Positions 35,243-36,697 of a DNA stretch of 36,697 bases are shown here, in pieces (positions within the stretch are counted from its first letter, which is position 1; each line of letters opens with the position of its first letter). The position numbers and the translations under genes are program-made. Under the pieces are notes generated by a model. It saw only the letters and a program-made list of their open reading frames with translations, had not been told where the DNA came from and ran no database searches. The DNA is from Planctomycetales bacterium (GTDB lineage: Bacteria > Planctomycetota > Planctomycetia > Pirellulales > Pirellulaceae): the NCBI GenBank assembly GCA_020427005.1, contig JAGQOY010000054.1:1-36697 (forward strand), in the 5' to 3' direction.

Positions 35243-36274
35243 ATGTCTTATTCAGCTCCCAAACTTCATAACGCGATGTGGCCAGGGCTAGTTGGCAAGG
35301 GAACCGATGAAGGGCAGGAACCACCCATCAGCCTTGAACGCATGCTCGATTTGACCGCGGCAGCTGAGGTCAACGGCCAAAAATTCGAGGGTATAGATTA
35401 CTTTCTGTTTCTACCCCATACGAACCCTGAAGCTTCGGACGACGAACTGCGGCAAATCGCTGATTTGATTGCCGGCAAGGGATTCAAAGTAGGTTCTTTG
35501 GTAGCCCCAGTTTGGCCAGGCACGGTTGGCGACTCAGCCATGGGTGATTTGGAACAACGTGAAAAGTTTCTGTCGGCCGTTCGAATGGCCTGTCGAATTG
35601 CGGGTATCTTCAATGAGCACGGCGTACGTGAATATGGTGTCATCCGAATTGACTCCGCTGAATTCGGTGTTGAAAAATGGCGGGCCGACGCCAAAGCCAA
35701 CACATCCAGAATCGCTGAAACGTTTCGCGAGGCAGCCAAAATTGCTGCCGACGCGGGTGAACGTTTAGCCGCTGAAGGCGAGATCTGTTGGGCTGGGATG
35801 CACAGTTGGAAGGACATGCTTGACCTGTTGGAAGAAGTCGGCATGCCTCAAACGTTAGGCTTTCAGGCCGATTTAGCCCACACTTACCTGTACTTGTTGG
35901 GATACAACGCACCCGAATGTGCATTGCTGGGCGATGGTTATACGGAAGAGGAGTTTTGGGCTGCGTATGAAAAAATGACCGACAAACTTCGTCCTTGGAC
36001 CATCGACTTCCACGTTGCACAAAATGACGGTCAAGTTCACGGTGCCGGATCCCATGATAAAACTGGCAAGCACTGCCCGGCGGATGATCCGAACGGCAAA
36101 TTAGATATTGTTAAGTGCTCTGGGTATTGGCTTAAGGATGCAGCACAACGCGGCATCAAGCACATCTGTTGGGACGGGTGTATGTTCCCCAATGCTACGC
36201 TGGAACAAGCTTCTACGTGGAATACGATCCTGGATACGATGATCCAAGTCCGCAACGCCCATGGCTGGAATTAG
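35243..36274 (+). CDS. TIM-barrel sugar isomerase/epimerase family protein
   Basis: A 343-residue cytoplasmic protein of the xylose isomerase-like TIM-barrel family. The start at 35243 has GGAG about seven bases upstream; the longest frame from 35210 adds 11 residues. Likely metal-site strands are those ending EGIDYFLFLPHTN, GVIRIDSAEFG, EGEICWAGMHSWKD, LGFQADLAHTY, and TIDFHVAQNDGQVHGAGSH, with several acidic residues and histidines in the expected order. A late loop HKTGKHCPADDPNGKLD-like segment precedes the last helices. The precise reaction, isomerase or epimerase, and the sugar are unknown. The gene lies 106 bases before the Gfo/Idh/MocA dehydrogenase on the same strand, and the partnership is common in sugar and polyol catabolism. 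Confidence 0.85.
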   Translation: MSYSAPKLHNAMWPGLVGKGTDEGQEPPISLERMLDLTAAAEVNGQKFEGIDYFLFLPHTNPEASDDELRQIADLIAGKGFKVGSLVAPVWPGTVGDSAMGDLEQREKFLSAVRMACRIAGIFNEHGVREYGVIRIDSAEFGVEKWRADAKANTSRIAETFREAAKIAADAGERLAAEGEICWAGMHSWKDMLDLLEEVGMPQTLGFQADLAHTYLYLLGYNAPECALLGDGYTEEEFWAAYEKMTDKLRPWTIDFHVAQNDGQVHGAGSHDKTGKHCPADDPNGKLDIVKCSGYWLKDAAQRGIKHICWDGCMFPNATLEQASTWNTILDTMIQVRNAHGWN

Positions 36275-36380
36275 AACCCAAACAACATCCGCACCAAGCA
36301 AATTGGGTCAGCAATAGGGACATCCGTCATGGCCCCTTCAAACCAATAGTTGCTCCATCTCAATCTAGAAAGTTCAAACG

Positions 36381-36697
36381 ATGAAAGAATTACGCGTCGG
36401 AATGATTGGTTACGGCTTCATGGGGAAGACCCATTCGAACGCTTATGTTCAGGCAGCTCATTTCTTTCAGAGCGAACACAAGCCGGTTCTCAAGGCACTT
36501 TGCGCACGCAACTTGGAAAAGGCCAAGCCATTTGCCGAAAACTGGGGTTACGAATCGGTCGAATCGGATTGGCGTGAATTGCTAAAGCGGGACGACATTG
36601 ATGCAGTCGATATATGTACACCCAACAATTTGCACAAAGAGATTGCCATTGCTGCAGCCCAAGCAGGCAAAATGATCCTGTGTGAAAAGCCGCTAGC
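36381..36697 (+). CDS. Gfo/Idh/MocA family oxidoreductase, 5' part
   Basis: Only the first 105 codons lie in the window, so the 3' part is missing and the frame runs off the end. The visible part is a classical Rossmann dinucleotide-binding domain: VGMIGYGFMGKTHSNAY with GxGxxG, and the end of the domain DAVDICTPNNLHKEIAIAAA followed by CEKPL, the lysine-proline signature of this family in which the lysine helps catalysis. It would oxidise or reduce a sugar or polyol with NAD(P). It follows the TIM-barrel gene by 106 bases. The ATG at 36381 has no strong ribosome binding site, but the glycine motif position fits this start. Confidence 0.9.
   Translation, partial: MKELRVGMIGYGFMGKTHSNAYVQAAHFFQSEHKPVLKALCARNLEKAKPFAENWGYESVESDWRELLKRDDIDAVDICTPNNLHKEIAIAAAQAGKMILCEKPL

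Noticed and set aside
1..36697. CRISPR arrays, tRNA genes, insertion sequences.
   Set aside because: No regularly spaced repeats, no tRNA-like TTCGA loop with paired arms, and no transposase or terminal repeats were found by eye.

Overview
The window looks like a chromosomal segment of a planctomycete, most likely of the Pirellulaceae type. The basis is gene content. There are four secreted S1 sulfatases, a DUF1549/DUF1553 haem-motif protein overlapping a DUF1501 gene, and a DUF1587/1592/1588/1585 haem-motif protein beside a DUF1552 gene. Other pointers are a membrane-anchored PQQ-like beta-propeller protein, many proteins with signal peptides, weak Shine-Dalgarno use and roughly balanced base composition. 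The genus cannot be told from sequence alone. No rRNA, tRNA, IS element, phage gene or CRISPR array was seen.

Layout. 1-959 (+): the end of a phytanoyl-CoA dioxygenase-like gene and a YacP/NYN nuclease-like gene. 7065-1047 (-): a tightly packed six-gene operon reading methyltransferase with signal peptide, APC permease, nitrilase-family amidohydrolase, sodium:solute symporter, DJ-1/PfpI protein, TIM-barrel isomerase. 7377-8363 (+): an EamA transporter. 8407-12110 (-): the beta-propeller protein and a sulfatase. 12379-13938 (+): a B12-binding radical SAM enzyme, meeting a secreted cyclophilin (-) tail to tail across a 13-bp inverted repeat. 15096-17884 (+): a sulfatase with a CAPAR active-site motif and a small secreted protein of unknown function. 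31603-17913 (-): a seven-gene block of DUF1592-type protein, DUF1552, RlmN/Cfr-like enzyme, two sulfatases, DUF1553-type protein and DUF1501. 33165-32002 (-) and 33736-36697 (+): a divergent sugar locus with a DUF4432 aldose-epimerase-like gene opposite a phosphomannose-isomerase-like cupin, a TIM-barrel isomerase and a Gfo/Idh/MocA dehydrogenase cut by the window end.

How the genes may work together (inference): the sulfatases and the paired haem-motif/Tat-exported proteins fit the envelope-located breakdown of sulfated polysaccharides typical of marine planctomycetes. The 33-36 kb locus would process a released or imported sugar through epimerisation, isomerisation and oxidation. The 1-7 kb operon looks like a self-contained import and processing pathway for a small nitrogen-containing compound. 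The most unusual non-coding signal is the 570-bp divergent region at 33166-33735, which holds at least four consecutive hairpins, one with about 17 base pairs.
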